This document shows positions 13,681 to 24,978 of a DNA stretch of 64,000 bases, piece by piece. Positions within the stretch are counted from its first letter, which is position 1. Each line of letters begins with the position of its first letter. The notes under the pieces are model-generated. The model was not told the DNA's origin. It worked only from the letters and a program-made list of their open reading frames with translations, and made no database searches. The translations under genes were made by a program, and so were the position numbers. The stretch is from NCBI GenBank assembly GCA_038503075.1, contig JBCAML010000009.1:1736001-1800000 (forward strand), given 5' to 3'. This DNA comes from Gyromitra esculenta. Taxonomy: Eukaryota; Ascomycota; Pezizomycetes; Pezizales; Discinaceae.

Positions 13681-14889
13681 GGGGAATCCTTTGAGATGAT
13701 CGACAGTATCTCCATCTCTAGATGTGATATGACTCGTCACTAATCTTTAAATATTCTGCAGTGTGGTTTGTTTTGTACTTTTTTACAGCGGCGTTTTTAC
13801 TTTTTTTTTGCGAAGTATGTTTTGTTTCAGGACGTATCGAATAGCAGGCGTAGCGTTTTGCGGTTAGTTCGATTTTGGGCCGGCTTACTTCCTGTGTTTT
13901 ATAACTTCACATGCGGGTAAGGCTGTTCCACTTTATCTTTTTTTATGATCTGCTAGTGGGTTTGTAGATACTATAATGTACTTGGATGTATTTTGCCTTA
14001 TGCATATGGTTTGGTGGGATAAAATGTTGATTGGAAGAATGAATACGTGTATGTATGCATTAACTAATGAGGAAAGTGATATGATGTGGGATAGTAGGGT
14101 ATGAGTACCTATGTCATGTCGCAGATTCTCAAATACGAGGTTTTCGAAGAGTACAGCCGTGTAAGAAAAGGCTTGATGCCTCAGTGGTTGCCTTGCTAAT
14201 GAGGTGGGGTGTCAAGGCTTTTCTTACACGGTTGTACCTAGGAAGGTTGCGGCTTCTCGTATTAGTCCTATTGGATAACCTACAAAAAAGATAGATACTC
14301 TAATCATGGGGAGACACTTCCATAAGGGCAGGTTGAGAGAAAGAGAGGTGGGAAGAGGGGACCTAAGGGAAAATGGGGTGGTGGTTCAGGTAATAGGGCG
14401 TAAGATCAGAGCGATTTGATCAGATCGGAGGCCAGTCGTGTTTTCTGCGAGGCCGAGAAATCTAAAAAGATGATGGAGATGGAAGAGCAAAAGGGGATTT
14501 CCTTCCGGGGTTTTTTTTTATTCAGTAAAAAAAAATTTATATATATTTTATGGTACACAGCCTTTATATAAGTTGGCTGGCTTAACCATGCCGTAGGATG
14601 AATACCCATGAAGGGTCTATCCTTTTCTAGCTAAGCAGGAATAAGCTCAGATAAAAAAAAACAAAAAAAAGAAGACACTTCTATAATAGATTTATCGGTT
14701 TTGGTTACACGGCGATCGCTGCAAGGCTGCTGCACCGTACTGTGCCTCCACTCTACTGTTTTGGGTCTACCCGCAGCTCCTGTAGCAATATTTTCTATCA
14801 GTTACCGCTAAGAATGTCACCCTTGTTTACACTTAATCCTCCTCGTACACATTATTTTCTCTTTTCGGGTGTTTGCGTCTGAATTCCAT
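13681..14889. other. Intergenic region with a fold-back element
   Basis: This is T-rich DNA 3' of the Sld7-like gene. It holds the fold-back at 14132-14263, A/T homopolymer runs near 14512-14535 and 14653-14670, and no supportable gene. Confidence 0.5.
14132..14263. repeat. Fold-back / hairpin element (about 132 bp)
   Basis: The left side reads AATACGAG..GTACAGCCGTGTAAGAAAAGG from 14132. The right side, read inward from 14263 on the opposite strand, reads AATACGAG..GTACAACCGTGTAAGAAAAGC. The core arms (14151-14170 and 14219-14238) differ by only about two bases around a loop of about 50 nt. It could be a solo fold-back MITE or a hairpin RNA precursor. Confidence 0.6.
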
Positions 14890-16215
14890 CAGTTGGTTCG
14901 AAAAATCAAACACGGAGGCTCTGGGGCTTGCTGTGATCATGAGCATATTCGCTGTTGTGGATATGATTGGAAAAACGATTGCCCTAGCTTACACCTATAT
15001 TGCTAGTGCTAAGAGAGCCCGGAGAGAGCTCAATCGGCTTGTGGACGAGCTCCACTTCACCCGCGTGGCTCTCATCAGTTTGCAAGAGCACGCTAAGGCA
15101 AATTACACAATCCACAGCATTAGGAAACTAAATTCTTTATCGGGGCCATTTCAGGGTGGATCTAAGAGCTCTGGGATTTGCGGCTAAGCTTAGAGCCATC
15201 TAGGAGTGAGACTAGGGGGTCGTCGATCATTTAGAATGGCACTATCAAACTTGCTCGTTATAAGTTACAGGAATATCTCCCAAGGCATTCGGCCAACCCT
15301 ATAGTCGCAGGCTTTAAGCTCGCTGTGACTTGCACCACCTACGTCTCATTTTATACCTTTGCTGGAGGGCCCTGTACACCTTGCGAATCCCTGATATGGC
15401 GGCTTAAATAGTATCCCTTTTTGGATTATTCTGGTCGTCATTTACCTAGCTACTTTAGAGCCTGCGATGAGAATTTGCAAACGGATATATTTCTGGAATT
15501 TCTTGAGAGGCAAGGAAGCATCGGTTTTTGTTTTTGAGTGCTTAGCCTTGGTCAGAGATAGGAGCTTGGCTGGTCCAATTATCCGAAGGGAAGGTTTTGA
15601 TCACACATAATATCTCAATTTAGCCATGCTTCGTCGATCCCGCTACTACTTGAGACGGGAGTATATAAGTATATATGCTAGATGAATCTGGGAAGAGACA
15701 CTCGATTTGACGGCTCATGAAGGCATATTGCGTCAGTCTGACTACTCCTTTAGGATAATGCGAATGTCTCCGCTCGTGTTAAACATTTGAATACAGCGCT
15801 AAGCTGGGCGGCGATCAGAGGACGTGAAGCAGGGGCCCAACTTCTATTTGATAATGGGACAAATATCTCGACTGGTGATCTCGCGGGAAATACAGTGTTA
15901 CACTGGGTAGCATTTAGAGAACATCAAACGGTGGTCTAATTACCAATTAAGATGGGAATAAACGCCTCCGCACCAGGCGAAGTTGGTAGGACTGTACTGC
16001 ACATGGTAGTAGAAGGTGGAAATGGGGTGGTTACTCCTTAACGCGGGAGCGGATATCTCTACTCCGACCTACGGCCCTGATATAATATCACCATGCGAGA
16101 CGGTTATGTACAGCATGGACCATCAGGGGAGGTATGAAGTCGCACCGCATATGACGGCATCTGGAGGACATGGGAAAGTAGTTTGATTGTTGCTTGATGC
16201 AGGGGCGGTATAGGA
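14890..16215 (+). pseudogene. Relic of an NLR-like gene: Fungal_N-type N-terminus plus ankyrin repeats
   Basis: From about 14912 the frame reads TEALGLAVIMSIFAVVDMIGK.. followed by SAKRARRELNRLVDELHFTR, the pattern of the helical N-terminal domain (Fungal_N class) found on many ascomycete NLR-like or ankyrin proteins. The expected initiator before EALGL is ACG, consistent with a lost ATG. After SLSGPFQGG the reading slips to another frame (DLRALGFAAKLRAI) and stops. Around 15810-16215, ankyrin fragments appear (GNTVLHWVAFREHQTVV, GRTVLHMVVEGGNGVV, LLLNAGADI, VV-stop-LLLDAG), broken by frameshifts and stops. I see no intact nucleotide-binding domain between the two parts. Such proteins act in recognition of non-self or stress; this copy is dead. 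Confidence 0.7.
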
Positions 16216-17908
16216 TTTTTTTGGCCTTACTCCTATTACCTTATTTCCCGCAATTCCCCAGATGAAATGAAGGGAAACACACGTTGAAATAGAAGAAACT
16301 ATGCTGTTGGGTTCAGTCGCAAACTTCCTCCGACTCAAATTACCTATTACCATGTGTACCACCTATTAACATGATCATCATGAATTCGAATACAACCGTA
16401 GTTGCCTTCTAGATATTCGTGTTTTTACTGTTGTGTTGTGTCTTTCAAGATATACTGTTGGTTAAATTCTTGAGAATGAGTCAACTTAGGTGTCTTGCTA
16501 ACTACATGTAGTCACTAGCAGTCAGATATCACGTGGATTCAATTTCTATGTGTAATGCTAAACGGGTCCCTTTTTGGTTTTCCTTTTATCATTCGGGATA
16601 TTATCGACGAAGTTGACCACTCCTGTATTTACTCATTTCAACGGAATTAACTTGCCAAGACACGAGTGATATTCTATGATCTAATATCGTGGGGGCTAGA
16701 TCACATCAGAACTTACCTAAAAGCTAGAATTATTACTGTTTATGTACCAGTAGATATATATATGGATGAGGAGCTGTATTTGGAGTTCATATTTGCTTTT
16801 GTTGTGCAGGATATCGTTACTATCTACCGTGGCTGATCCTTGGGCCTAAAAATCTTTTCGAGTGCTCGGCACAGGAGCCGGAGGGAAACATGTTTTTACC
16901 GCAGGGCATTTCCTTGACCATCGGGTTGTTCGTGGCGAATGAATTGTTGATTTTATCCGTTTTTGGGGGTTTTGATGGCTTCGAGAGACATATTGTCATG
17001 GGAGAGTCTTTCTGCTAGCGAATCTACGGATAGAAGTTTTTCGCGTACCTTCCGCTCTACCTAGCACTCTCTACTGTGGTTAGAAGGTTGTGGAAGATGG
17101 CAGTGCGGGCGTTAAGTCTTAGCTGAGGAGACCGTATCTAGTGGGCTTAGCTTGATCGCCGGTAGAGGGGCCTAAGCAGTATCGGTGTTGCGAGAAGTGT
17201 TACTTGATACTGAATAGTAACCTCTCAGAGAAACGCGCTAACCTAGGTGATATTTAATACTTTTGAGAAGGTTGGCGAAGGAGGAATGTGTATATGAGTG
17301 AGGCGTAAGCTAGTATATATAGGTTTTAGTGTGGATGGAAGTTCGGAGGGAGATACTAGCACTGGATCTCAGGCGATGGCCCATAGTCGACAAACTCACA
17401 AGCACCCGTTTGCTTATTACATATATATCACACGCATTTTATTAAATCGGGGCTGTAGCTGTGTGCTCTAGAATTAGTGTATACACTTAAACTACATTTT
17501 GGGAGGATTTAACTGCATATCTCAGTATCGTATTTTTATATATTAGCGCTGGTGTAAAGTAGTAGAGTGTCGTTTTAACAGGAATTGTTGAATCTACATG
17601 TGTTTCTCCATTAAGTCTAGCCTAGTTTTAAATAAGCCTACATGCAAATCGTATCCTACCCCGCGCCAACGTGTTTGAGAGAAGAGCCTCTGCACACTCC
17701 TCGACAGGATTTCTACGCTATTTAGGATTTTTATCTTGATGGCCGAGAGGTCAATCCGCTAGGGCCTGTCGCTGTAAGTATCCTCAAATATTTCATGCTT
17801 CGAGAAGAATGCTAAGCTTCGCTGGGGAATAGCCGAACCACTATTCGAATACTTCCCGATTATCACTCCATCAGATATCACTCATCAATCTGGAGCACTC
17901 GAGCGAAC
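16216..17908. other. Intergenic AT-rich region upstream of the kinase-ankyrin gene
   Basis: I see no coding feature. There are two copies of TATCACTC close to the downstream start (about 17860-17885), a CGAGTGATAT at 16663-16672 and the palindrome ACTACATGTAGT near 16501. The proximal part presumably holds the promoter of the kinase-ankyrin gene, but no defined site can be named. Confidence 0.4.
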
Positions 17909-20900
17909 ATGTGTTTCTATGATCAGGTTATCTTTGTTTGTGGTGACAACAAGTGGGGACGATTCCGAGCGCACTGCAATAGTGAGAATAGAATAGGAGA
18001 AACATGTGGTATGAAGTTAATATATCAAACGACCGAAGCATCGTCTAAGTGTCAATTGTGCAAGAAGTACGAGGTGATTTGGCGTAAAATTGCCTCGGCT
18101 AAGGAACGGGTAGCTAGGTGGGAAACCGAAGGAGTCAATCCCGCCTCGGTCGGTAAAGAAAAAGGCAATATTGCTGTTTGGCAGAAGGATCTGAAAGATC
18201 TAGAGCTCATAAGACATGTGGGGAAAAACAAAGGCCCCATAGGGCAAGATCGCGCGAGGGAAGGCCGCATGGAGGATGATCGCGTGGAAGAAGACCGCGT
18301 AGAGGAAACCCGAGCAGAGAAATACAAGCTCATAGCAGAATACAACGGTGAAAACGTTCTTCACCGAAGCCGACCCCAGGGGGAAGTTATAGGAGTATGG
18401 AGGCACAAAAGTAAAGTTGGGGAGGGTATGTTTGGGACGGTCTTTCTTCAGGAGGAAATTCAAACAGGAGCTTTAAGAGCTGTTAAACAGCAGCGAAAGC
18501 CTCGCCTCTATGGGGAGATCGAAACACTTGTCGCACTTAGAGACGTTAGTAACTTATCATAACTATACATGAAATCATTGGTACTCTAGCTAATAGCGAT
18601 AATAGCACCAAGATTTATTCGTTCACTTTTTAGGGTGGTATGAAGATTCGATTCACTACTATCTTGTAATGGAGTACATCGAACATGGTGATCTGGCACA
18701 ATATCTCGAAGATTTTGCACCGTATGCAAGGTCAAATGCACGAGAGATCATTACACAACTTTTGGAAGGCCTGAATGCTATGCATGCAGTAAACATATGT
18801 CACCGCGATGTTAATCCGCAGGTACTGTCTCTCTTTTTCGTCTCTCGCCAGATGCACAGTCGTCTGTGGTTCGTGCTAACAGAGATATTAGAACATATTA
18901 ATTGCTTCACGCTTCCCACTTCGCGTTAAGCTCATCGATTTCGGGTTATCGAAATCTACAAAGGGCACAATGCCGCGCACTGCATGCGGAACGCCGGGTT
19001 ACCGGGCGCCAGAACAGATGGGCATAATGGCAAAATCTGGGCTTCTTGGTAAATACACTAATCCTAATGGGTACACTAATGCTGTCGATGTGTGGGCATT
19101 AGGCTGTATCTTGTATCGAATATTCACGTCTGAACATCCCTTCAGCTTAGAGCAGGAGTGCTTGGATGGGGATATGCTTGGGGAGCTCGGAGAAAATTTG
19201 TCCACCACAGACATAAATCTCCTTTATGAATACTGTCGTGGAGAAATCGATTTGCCCATCGAGAAATTATTACTCTCAGGTGCAAGCGGGGGAGCTGTAG
19301 ATCTTGTTAAGAAACTGCTACTGGCTGATCCAAAGTCTCGATTGTCTGCTACCGAGGCCTTGCAACATGAATGGATAACACTCTCTAGAAACGACAAATA
19401 CAAACTAATTGTATCTGCTTTTAGTCTTGGTATTGTGGTACATACCCAGTCAAAGTGGAGAAAGGTTAAAGAGTTCACTCAGGGGGCGATGGGGACTGCG
19501 TGGCTCGAGGCAGAAGAAAGTACGGGGGAGCTTAGAGCTGTGAAGAGGGTGTGTTTGGACGCATATAACGCTCGGAAAATGGAACACGAACGAGAACTTG
19601 AAATTTTGGTTGCGCTCCAAGAGGTAATTATCCCTTACTGTCACTCTGGTGTATATAAAAACCCTATATATTGATAACTTGATAAGCCCAGCAATAATTT
19701 CGTCCAATTTCGAGGCTGGTATGAGTATGAAGACTATATTTTTTTTGCCGTAGAGTATGCAGGGTATGGCGATCTGGAGCAATATCTGGAAAGTCATGGC
19801 CAGGAAGCGAAGGCGGAAGTTGGCGAAATTACAGGCCAAGTCCTGGAAGCGCTTATGGCTCTTGACAAAAAAGGTTTATATTATCACCATTTTAGACCAA
19901 ATGTTTGTTCCAAAAATTTCTCTACTGTAACCTCTCTTGCGATGTTTTACTGAAAAGTTATAGAATGTGCTCGTGTTCTTCAACTGGCCTATCCGCGTTA
20001 AGCTTCTTTTGGCGAACTTTGGGTCTACCAAAACCAACACCCATCCATGTATAGCCCCAGAGCTGCTTAACCCACTACCACCTAAAGTTATCCTACGAAC
20101 AGTGTACACGAATGCCGTTAATATGTGGGTTCTTGGGTGTCTGATACACAGGATCCTCACTTCAGAAGAGTTATTCGGTGTCAGCGATACCGCTTTATCA
20201 AGTTCAGATTACACAGTTAGACTAGACACAAAAAGTCTGCTAATGTTTTGTCGCGGCAAAATCAAGCTTCCTATAAAATATCTTCAGCCATCCCCGATTA
20301 ACGAAAAATGGATATGTTTCCTTCAAGAGATATTAGTCGCTGACCCAGGCTATCGAAAATCCGCAAACGAAGCTCTTGAGAATAAGCTAATCCGGACATT
20401 CAAAGCTATCAATCCATATAAGTGGAAGGTTACGATTCTAAAGAATGATTTTATATTATATAAAACTCATCTTAATGAGTCAACTTGGAAGGAAATCAAA
20501 AGAATTTCCGGTGGAGGCATGGGTAGTGTTTGGCTTATGAGAAAAGCAGTTGCTGGGAAAATTTTCCCAAAAGAGCAAATCGCAGTTAAAAAGCTCCCAC
20601 GAGACTTCTATATCAATAATAAAATCGATTTTACGAGGGAACTTTATACTTTGATAGAAGTTAGGAATGTAGGTAACGACTTCTTTTGCGATCTATATAG
20701 GAGTTCTAAGCTAATTAACATATCTAAACTAGTATATCGATCTTTTCGTCCAGTTTCTCGGATGGTATGAAGATAGGAGCTCCATCTCTTTTGCCATGGA
20801 GTACATCGAACATGGCGACCTAGCAGACTACCTAAAAGTGTCAGATCCAAATACTAAAGTGGATGGGCAGGAGATCACTACCCAGCTGCTGGAGGGGCTT

Positions 20901-23156
20901 GTGTTCCTACAGGAAAGACACATATGCCATCGTGATCTCAAACCACAGGTTCAGCCATCAAATTTCACCTTTGGTGTAGTATATACCGCTAACAGATTTT
21001 AGAATGTGCTAGTATCTTCTCTAGCGCCTATAAGGGTCAAGCTCGCCGACTTCGGACTGGCGAAATCCACTCGAGATAGCAAACTCCGTACACGATGTGG
21101 ATCCGAGGGGTATAAAGCCCCAGAACTAGTCGTTGACCTTTTACCTCCACGCTTGCGACCACGAAGAAACGCACAGTATACAAATGCGGTGGATATTTGG
21201 TCACTGGGATGTCTTGTACACAAGATCCTGACTCTGGAAATCCCGTTTCTCGAAAAGGTAGAACAGGGTTCAGAAAGTGGATGCGACAGTTGCGACGAAC
21301 ATGAATTACCAGAGTACCAAGACTGGGACCTTTTGAAGGGATTCTGTCGAGGGAAGGAGAAGTTCCCTCAGGATAGCCTTCAGCGAGCTGGGGTCTGTCG
21401 GATGGGGATTGATTTTGTCGAAAAAATGCTAGTTCCGGATCCGAAACTACGAATATCTGCTGCAGAGGCTTTGAAGAGTCCCTGGCTCTCTACTACATCT
21501 CAGCAAATTAGTTCATCGATCGCAGATTCGCAGACCATCAAAAGTCAATTATCTATCTTAGGTGTGCATGTCAGTCAGCGAACTGCCGATCGCCTGATAA
21601 TGGAAATGAAAGGGCTTCGTGACGAAGAAGTCAAGGGATATCTTCCTTCCGCCGTGCTCAATAACCTTCGTGAATTGCAACACAAGGCCAGCTTGGCAGG
21701 GTTCAGCTTACTTCTTCAAGCACTTCTGAGCATTCATGTAACCTATGGCCCGATGATTGCAACATGGGCTGTGCATTTCCCAGAGTCCGTCAAAACCAGC
21801 TATGATGGAATGTCATTACTTCAGGCAGCAGTGAGATCGAAGAACTTGGAAACGGTAGAGCTACTTCTATCTTCTGGGCACAATGTCAACGAGGCACCAA
21901 TAGGAGCTAGTGGCCGAACGGCTTTGCAAGAAGCGGCGGCAACTGGCTGCCTTGAAATAGTAACACTCCTACTATCTAAAGGTGCGACACCTAATGCCAG
22001 TGCATCCGAAGTTAATGGTCGAACAGCGCTCCAGGTTGCTGCTGGATCCGGCCATATAGAGATAGTGAAACTGCTGCTGAGCAAAGGTGTAGACTGTAAT
22101 GCTCCACAGTCGAGGGAGCAAGGTCGAACAGCACTACAAGCAGCAGCAGAGGGTGGACATATTGAAGTACTGAAAACATTTTTAGAAGCAGGAGCGCTTG
22201 TCGATGCTGAGCCATGTAATATACAAGGTCGGACGGCACTACAAGGTGCTGCAGGAGTTGGATGCCTCGAAGCAGTCAGCCTCCTACTCGATAGTGGGGC
22301 CGATGTTAACTCCCAACCCTGCGAAGTAGAAGGTCGGACAGCATTACAAGCAGCATCTGAGAAAGGTCATATTGAAGTTCTTAAACTTCTCTTAGATCGG
22401 CAAGCCGAGGTAAACGCGGGCATATCAATAAATAGCGGCCGAACATCATTACAAGCTGCGGCTGCCTCCGGAAACCCTAAAGTTGTTAGAATACTCCTAG
22501 ATAGCGGTGCCGAAGTTGATGCGGCTCCATGTGAAATTGGCGGCCGAACCGCGCTACAAGCAGCTGTCGAATCAGGATCTTCCAGTGTGCTTGGAATGCT
22601 CTTGGAATGTGGCGCCGACGTGAACGCAGGCCCATGTGGTGCCTACGGTCGAACCGCGCTGCAAGCAGCAGCAGAGTGTGGATACATCGACATAGCTGTG
22701 ATACTGTTGGGCAATGACGCCGATGTTAATGCTGAACCAGCAGAACTTTCGGGTCGTACAGCTTTACAGGCAGCAGCCGAGAGTGGACACCAGTTAATGG
22801 TTCAACTTCTCCTCAGTGAAAGTGCGGATATAGACGCCACGCCTTGCGGGGTGGGTGGCCGAACGGCACTTCAGGCCGCCTCAGAGAGTGGGCATCTTGA
22901 TATTGTGAGATCGCTATTAGAGATAGACGCAGACCCTAACGCTCAAACCTCTCCAGAGGAAGGTCGGACTGCCTTACAGGCGGCGTCGGAAAACGGTCAT
23001 CTTGAGATAGTTAAGCTCTTACTCGAATATAATGCCGATCCGGAGTTTGGGGGAGGGATAGCAGAAAAGTCCGCATCAGAGAACGGACACGAAGAAGTGG
23101 CTCAGCTGCTAGCAAATATGCGCAAGGCCGAGCAGACGGTTTACCCGTTGGCGTAA
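17909..23156 (+). CDS. Tandem kinase-pseudokinase-kinase protein with ankyrin repeats
   Basis: Seven exons (17909-18548, 18634-18821, 18892-19648, 19715-19902, 19964-20668, 20754-20948, 21003-23156) close one frame of 1608 residues. Residues 1-60 are Cys-rich (C11, C23, C33, C48, C51), perhaps zinc-binding, then a charged helix to about 140. Kinase I (about 162-440) has VGEGMFG, Lys193, HRD 270-272 and DFG 292-294. Domain II (about 462-735) keeps Lys494 but reads HHFRPN where HRDxxPxN is expected and NFG for DFG, so it looks like a pseudokinase. Kinase III (about 765-1056) is complete: GGGMG, Lys800, HRDLKPQN at 885, DFG 907-909. After a helical linker come about 12 ankyrin repeats (from about 1160). 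Two exon borders rely on non-standard choices: GTAACT at 18549 and GTGTAT at 19649. Kinase I and III are predicted to be active Ser/Thr kinases; the ankyrin array probably binds a ligand or partner. The architecture recalls plant tandem-kinase immune proteins, by analogy only. Confidence 0.8.
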
Positions 23157-24978
23157 TAAACATCTCATGCATACGGGCCAGCAACCGGGCGCTTGGGACT
23201 GGGCATACATTGCGACTCTCTAATTGTGTAGGATTTCTTACAGAGATTTGTTTCTCGGTTTCATTTTCTGTTTCATGACTTGGTCAGCCATATTATTTAA
23301 TAGTGTTTTCGTATCGTGATGAGGATTTTAGTTTTCTTACCAATCTCTTCAGATCTCGTACAATTAACGTATTTTCATATCTCTTTAAGGGGAGGAGGTC
23401 TATCAAGCAAGCAACAATAAGACAACATGTATATGTAGGTTTTCATCGTGATGTATGAGTGACATCTAGAGTGTATATCAGAGAAGTCCTGAGATATGCC
23501 TGCCGTGAAAAGACGGCGATATAGCAAGCTTTTATGAATTTATGCACTATGGTGGGCCAAAGTGATAATTACCGGAAAGATGTATATGTTCTGACCGGTT
23601 TTCCGTTATGGTCGGTTTACAGACCGGTTGGTCATTTACAAATGGGACCACTTTGAACACCGGTTGGCCCATCTACAAAGTGAAGTTAAGAGATGACCGA
23701 TATTCAAAGTTTCCACCAAGGCAAAAATTCTCTTCTCCTCCAACAACCACCTCCCAAGCCTCTCACAGTTTATATAATCGTACCTTAATGCTATACTACT
23801 AGTACTAAACCTGCACAATCTACCGAAATTTGCTCAATATAGAAAATTCAATACTATGGGGTAGCATTGTGAAAGGAAGAAGAAAAGGATCCAGTATGCC
23901 AGTGTTAAGTTTCGGTATAGCAAGGTACAACTATATCTACGATGTTGAGGGTATGCTGATACTTGGCTGATATTTGTTTTGAAAGAGTTCCTAAGCTCGC
24001 TTACAGATAGTGTATTCTTAGAATATCGGCCATCTCTTAACTTCACTTTGTAGATGGGCCAGCCAGGGTTCAAAGTGGTCCCATTTGTAAATAGGCCGAC
24101 CGGCTTGTAAACCGACCGGCCTGGCCACTTTGTAAACAGGCATTCTTGGAATATCAGTTAGAACATATATAAAATGAATCCGTGAACAACCGACGAAACA
24201 GAGCGCAAAAACGAATACAAACCACACTCCCACTTTCTTCAATAATGCAACAGCAAACACCCTGTTTCCTTCGCCCCTCTTACGATAAGGGGTAAGCGGA
24301 TTAGCCAGAAATTATTCATCTCTCAATGTCCGTGTCTCTCAGACTTTAAGTAAGACAGAGCGTAGGCATATTTTAGCTGCTCATACTGGTTTCTACTCTG
24401 TGGTGAGTGATATGGGCTACATCCAGTAGCCGAAAGATACTGTACCCACAGCGAAAATGGCTAAAAACAAACTGGTGATAATTAAATCAATTTTTCTGGA
24501 GACTTTATCGAAGATTGAGTACAGTATCCCATCACCCGACCCACCCTGTACATGATCGCTCTCCCACCCTTCACCCCTGAAAGGTTTTTTTATCAGAGCA
24601 GGCATGTTTAAGGTTTCTGCCTTGCTTCTAGGCGCATATAAAAGGGTGTGTAGCAGTGTATAGATAACTCTATTTACAAAAAAAAGAAGACCGCCAACCC
24701 GTAAAAGACGATAGCCAACAACATGCACCACCAATCTAGTTCCTCCATCTCCATCCAAGCATAGCAAATGCAAATGCAAAAAAAGGCGTTAAAGGGATAG
24801 AAAAAATTGGTAACACTAGAGCTCATTCCAACCCGAACCCACATCACGCCAGAACGAATCTACAAAAAAAGAAAGCCAATGCCCACAAAACCCCGCATTC
24901 GCAAAACAAAAAAACCAAGATACTTCAGAAAAAAACAAGAGGGATGGCCACCCTGTATGCGTTATCTCCCATCATCAC
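23157..24978. other. Intergenic region between convergent genes, containing a TIR element
   Basis: This is the 3' flank of the kinase-ankyrin gene (+) and of the Far11 gene (-). It holds the TIR element at 23583-24168. The rest, including 24400-24978 with several A-rich runs, shows no coding pattern and may include the Far11 3' UTR. Confidence 0.5.
23583..24168. mobile_element. MITE-like element with long terminal inverted repeats
   Basis: The left arm (23583-23706) starts TATATGTTCT and the right arm (24021-24168) ends AGAACATATA. Inside the arms GGTCGGTTTACA, ATTTACAAATGGGACCACTT and CCCATCTACAAAGTGAAGTT occur in inverted order. The right arm carries an extra insertion of about 25 nt. The roughly 310-bp interior has no coding capacity. 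Short open frames in the two arms share the string WPIYKVKLRD only because the arms are inverted copies. It is probably a non-autonomous DNA transposon that landed 3' of the kinase-ankyrin gene. Confidence 0.7.

Noticed and set aside
23608..24073. Two frames on opposite strands sharing WPIYKVKLRD
   Set aside because: They arise from the inverted arms of one TIR element, not from related proteins.
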